Assembly: GCA_934307185.1 (NCBI GenBank) | Contig: CAKRCJ010000019.1 | Location: 1 to 16,114, forward strand | Source: an uncultured Roseburia sp. | Lineage (GTDB): Bacteria; Bacillota; Clostridia; Lachnospirales; Lachnospiraceae | DNA: 16,114 nucleotides | Direction of reading: 5' to 3' | Shown here: positions 13,654 through 16,114 of the stretch, one piece after another | How the letters are laid out: each line of letters starts with the position of its first letter | How positions within the stretch are numbered: the stretch's first letter is position 1 | Program-made: the position numbers and the translations under genes | The notes under the pieces: model-generated | The model's database searches: none | Told to the model about the DNA's origin: nothing | The model's input: the letters and a program-made list of their open reading frames with translations, nothing else

Positions 13654-14799
13654 TTATTCCTGCTGCTGTTTTCCCTTGCTGTCATAATCATCTAAGAAAT
13701 GATGTTTTACCCCATCTTTTTTGTAGGCAACCACCGTCTCAAGATTTACATTTTCCACACTCTTGAAAATGTTTCCCTCCACATATTGGTTTACTTCCTT
13801 CAGATTTCGGATAAGCTCTTTAATCTCCACACGTTTCGAACGGTTCTCATTGTTACAGCTTGTACAGGTATCGGTAAACTTACATGCACACTGGATAAAA
13901 TGAAGTCCGTTGTAGTCACGCCATGCCTTAATGTCATCCTCACGTACTAAATAAAGTGGACGTATCAGTTCCATTCCTTCAAAGTTTGTGCTGTGAAGCT
14001 TTGGCATCATCGTCTGAATTTGGGCACCATAAAGCATTCCCATTAAAATCGTCTCGATAACATCATCATAATGATGTCCCAATGCAATTTTGTTGCAGCC
14101 AAGTTCCTGTGCAAAATGGTACAGATGTCCACGTCTCATTCTCGCACACAGATAACACGGTGATTTTTCTATATTATAGACAGAATCAAAAATATCGGAC
14201 TCAAAAATAGTAACCGGAATATTTAACTTTCTTGCATTTTCCTCGATTACTTTGCGGTTCGCCGGGCTGTATCCAGGGTCCATCACAAGAAACTTCACCT
14301 CAAATTCAAACTTGTTATGAAGCTTTAACTCCTGAAAAAGCTTAGCCATTAACATAGAATCTTTTCCACCGGAAATACAGACTGCAATGCGGTCTCCCGG
14401 CTTCACAAGCTCATATTCGTTAATCGCCTTTGTAAATTTGCACCAGATGCTTTTACGGAATTTTTTGCGGATACTAAGCTCCACATCTTTGCTGATGTCA
14501 AGTTCTTCCTCCTGCTTCATCGCGTCCAAAAGCCACGCAATGTATCCGCCCTCTAAGCTTTCTGCATCTATTCCTTTTTCTGTCAATGTGTCTGCGACCT
14601 CTACACTGAACCGTCCTCTGCTGCAGCAGATAATCAGTTTTTTTGAAAAATCAATCGCACTGTTTCCTTCGATTGCATCTGACGGCGTTGCAACTGCCCC
14701 CGGAATTGCACCGTGTGCGACCTCGTTTTCATCGCGGATATCGATTATCTGATATGTGTCTTTGTCTAACTTTTTTAGTTCTTCTATGGTAATGCTCAT
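13654..14799 (-). CDS. Rhodanese-TtcA-like PP-loop sulfurtransferase fusion
   Basis: This 381-residue protein joins two sulfur-handling domains. Residues 1-95 are a rhodanese domain (IDIRDENEVAHGAIPGA) with persulfide cysteine C59 in CCSRGR. Residues 110-340 are an ATP-pyrophosphatase of the TtcA group. It has the PP-loop SGGKDS at 143-148, CYLCARMRRG with C215 and C218, GHHYDD, and a Cys cluster at C304, C306, C312 and C315. TtcA enzymes use such cysteines to hold an iron-sulfur cluster and thiolate cytidine in tRNA. The fusion suggests the rhodanese hands sulfur to the PP-loop domain within one chain. AAGGAAAGG precedes the ATG. It is monocistronic, between its own promoter and a strong terminator. 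The domain calls are firm. The target tRNA is inferred, and other thiolation targets are possible. Confidence 0.88.
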   Translation of the reverse strand: MSITIEELKKLDKDTYQIIDIRDENEVAHGAIPGAVATPSDAIEGNSAIDFSKKLIICCSRGRFSVEVADTLTEKGIDAESLEGGYIAWLLDAMKQEEELDISKDVELSIRKKFRKSIWCKFTKAINEYELVKPGDRIAVCISGGKDSMLMAKLFQELKLHNKFEFEVKFLVMDPGYSPANRKVIEENARKLNIPVTIFESDIFDSVYNIEKSPCYLCARMRRGHLYHFAQELGCNKIALGHHYDDVIETILMGMLYGAQIQTMMPKLHSTNFEGMELIRPLYLVREDDIKAWRDYNGLHFIQCACKFTDTCTSCNNENRSKRVEIKELIRNLKEVNQYVEGNIFKSVENVNLETVVAYKKDGVKHHFLDDYDSKGKQQQE

Positions 14800-14845
14800 G
14801 CGTAAACCTTTCCTTCTATATAATAAACGCTTATATTCCGTTCAA

Positions 14846-14874
14846 ATATTACCTTTTTTCTTATACTGCGTCAA
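14846..14874 (-). promoter_or_regulatory. Sigma-A promoter of the rhodanese-TtcA gene
   Basis: TTGACG (14874-14869) and TAATAT (14851-14846) are 17 nt apart on the minus strand, 47 bp before the ATG. A single TATAGG half-site at 14891-14896 lies about 17 bp upstream of the -35 box, recalling the cysK and lyase sites, though one hexamer is weak evidence. Confidence 0.65.
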
Positions 14875-14942
14875 CTTCTTTCTTATATATTATAGGTAAA
14901 ATTTAAAACCGGAGTTTTAAGTTATCTAAACTGTAAAATTAC

Positions 14943-14971
14943 TTGTCACTAAGGTGCATTTATGTTATTCT
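14943..14971 (+). promoter_or_regulatory. Weak candidate promoter for the Rpn-type remnant
   Basis: TTGTCA (14943-14948) and TATTCT (14966-14971) are 17 nt apart on the plus strand, about 150 nt before the start at 15123. It is divergent from the rhodanese-TtcA promoter. The rest of 14800-15074 shows no gene. Confidence 0.35.
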
Positions 14972-15074
14972 GACAAAAAGCATATTTCGAACAAGTTCTA
15001 TGGCATAAGCCATTATCTTAATTCTTTATTCATTTCAGAAATCTATGCTTTTAAATCCAATCACTAATTTAAGA

Positions 15075-15113
15075 GCAGGAGAAAATCTGAAAATGGTACT
15101 CCTGCACAAGGAG
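15075..15113 (+). promoter_or_regulatory. Switch-like stem-loop at the Rpn ribosome binding site
   Basis: GCAGGAG (15075-15081) pairs perfectly with CTCCTGC (15099-15105). The same CTCCT (15099-15103) can instead pair with AGGAG of the ribosome binding site (15109-15113) across a 5-nt loop. The two pairings exclude each other, so the first would free the ribosome binding site and the second hide it. Confidence 0.4.
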
Positions 15114-15122
15114 GAAAAGAAT

Positions 15123-15830
15123 ATGAGAGATACCAACAATCCCAATATTCCATTACGGGATTTGTTTTACATATCTAGTGAATATCAGAAACTGGTTGAT
15201 AAAAAATCATTATACGTATCCAGCATTGTAAAAATCCCGGCACCACAGTTTATCGTATTTTATAACGGGACGAGAAAATCAGCTGACAAACAGGAATTAA
15301 GGTTATCGCAGATGTATGAGAATTTCACGGGTAAACCGGCATTAGAACTGATTGTGACGATGTTCAATGTGAATGAAGGTCATAATAAAGAACTAATGGA
15401 GCAATGCCAGATTTTAAAAGAATATGCAATGTATGTTGCAAAAGTCCGGAAATATGCGCAGAATATGAAATTAGAAAAAGCCGTGAACCGTGCGGTTGAC
15501 GAATGTATCAAAGAGGGAATTCTTACAGAATTTCTAAAAGCGAATAAAGCGGAGGTTGTAGCTGTGAGTATATTTGAATATGATAAAGAGGAAGAGGAAA
15601 AAAAGCTGCGTAAGGCAGAATATGAAGCCGGAATTGAGATTGGGGAACGAAAGGGAAGAGCAGAAGCAATCCGGGAAACGATATTTAATTTTCTTGTCGA
15701 TTATGGAACAATTTCTGATGAATTAAAAATGGTTCTATTTCAGGAAAAAAATGAAGAAAAATTATTTCAGTGGAGTAAAATTGCGGCCAGGGTAAATTCC
15801 ATAGAAGAGTTTCAACAGAAAATCAGCTAA
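15123..15830 (+). CDS. N-terminally truncated Rpn/PD-(D/E)XK nuclease family protein, probably inactive
   Basis: The sequence matches the Lachnospiraceae Rpn 'recombination-promoting nuclease / putative transposase' family from NPNIPLRDLFYISSEYQKLV onward. Further matches are KIPAPQFIVFYNGT, GHNKELMEQC, AVDECIKEGILTEFL and a charged tail with GIEIGERKGRAEA. In family members as I know them, roughly 80-90 residues precede this block and carry the acidic and ExQ/K catalytic residues. Here similarity stops at the NNPN just before IPLRD, so the active site is missing. The start at 15123 has an excellent AAGGAGG eight bases upstream and gives 235 residues. An in-frame ATG at 15045 adds 26 unrelated residues. 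It is the only plus-strand gene, which suggests a mobile-element-linked remnant. It may survive as a short regulatory fragment. Confidence 0.75.
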   Translation: MRDTNNPNIPLRDLFYISSEYQKLVDKKSLYVSSIVKIPAPQFIVFYNGTRKSADKQELRLSQMYENFTGKPALELIVTMFNVNEGHNKELMEQCQILKEYAMYVAKVRKYAQNMKLEKAVNRAVDECIKEGILTEFLKANKAEVVAVSIFEYDKEEEEKKLRKAEYEAGIEIGERKGRAEAIRETIFNFLVDYGTISDELKMVLFQEKNEEKLFQWSKIAARVNSIEEFQQKIS

Positions 15831-16114
15831 CGGTCAAACCAGAGTTTAAGGAAAAATGACGCTGCCACGATTTAGGCTGTGTTATGGATAAACCTGCTGG
15901 AAATAGGCGACCGGATTTGCCAATACCATGACTGTGACATCAAAACCTCAGCCCTAATTTTTGTTGATTATACACTTTGAATTGTCCCCAAAACACCATT
16001 CCTCGGAATTTAGATAACGTAGATTTGCAGATTTTGCGGCTATCGTTCACAGCATAAATTGCGGCAGCAGGAAAGGAATTTTACAATTTATCAATAAACT
16101 ACGGAAAAAGAAAA
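15831..16114. other. Non-coding right edge, nothing recognised
   Basis: These 284 bases hold no convincing reading frame, tRNA or terminator on either strand. The stretch follows the Rpn-type remnant and may include decayed mobile-element flank, but nothing in it supports a specific call. Confidence 0.5.

Noticed and set aside
13265..14799. Complete lasso-peptide biosynthetic cluster
   Set aside because: The YxxPxL motif is suggestive, but no transglutaminase-like protease, asparagine-synthetase-like cyclase or recognition-domain protein is present. The PP-loop protein is TtcA-like, and a strong terminator lies between.
15831..16114. Possible terminal repeats or terminator after the Rpn remnant
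   Set aside because: Only short imperfect matches were seen, with no stem plus T-run and no convincing repeat partner inside the window.

Overview
The window looks like low-GC, spore-forming Clostridia, most likely Lachnospiraceae. It has AT-rich intergenic DNA, strong GGAGG-type ribosome binding sites, a SpoVT regulator, a YhaO/YhaN-like nuclease pair, and an Rpn-family reading frame of the kind common in that family. The family assignment is inferred from gene style, not from a marker gene. Every gene except the rightmost one lies on the minus strand, so transcription runs right to left.

Layout from left to right. (1) 1-5708 is one apparent minus-strand operon: spoVT, an SbcD/YhaO-like metallophosphoesterase, an SbcC/YhaN-like ATPase with two membrane segments, and a class A penicillin-binding protein. 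The last runs off the left edge in an 11-residue Pro/Ser/Asp repeat tail. A sigma-G-like promoter sits in front of spoVT. (2) 5833-7044 is a tandem HD-GYP protein with its own sigma-A promoter and a weak terminator. (3) 7045-7579 is non-coding and unusually structured. It holds an inverted-repeat element, a 13-bp-arm hairpin, a tRNA-Cys(GCA)-like sequence and competing helices that begin 9 nt after the cysK stop. (4) 7580-9771 holds cysK and a MalY/PatB-type C-S lyase. The cysK promoter is a perfect consensus and lies inside the 3' end of the lyase gene. Both upstream regions carry TATAGG/CCTATA sites. (5) 9908-13366 is a compact cassette: a 33-residue Cys/His-rich peptide gene, a 14-bp-stem hairpin, and two overlapping half-transporter genes. 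Their ATPase motifs are complementary and imply a heterodimer with one active and one degenerate site. (6) 13654-14799 encodes a rhodanese fused to a TtcA-like PP-loop enzyme, bounded by a strong terminator. (7) 15123-15830, on the plus strand, is an Rpn-family nuclease remnant that has lost its catalytic N-terminus.

Sulfur chemistry links the right two thirds: cysteine synthase, C-S lyase, a tRNA-Cys-like RNA, a Cys-rich peptide with exporters, and a sulfurtransferase/tRNA-thiolase fusion. The two most promising novel items are the peptide-hairpin-asymmetric exporter cassette and the tRNA-Cys-like structured 3' region of cysK.
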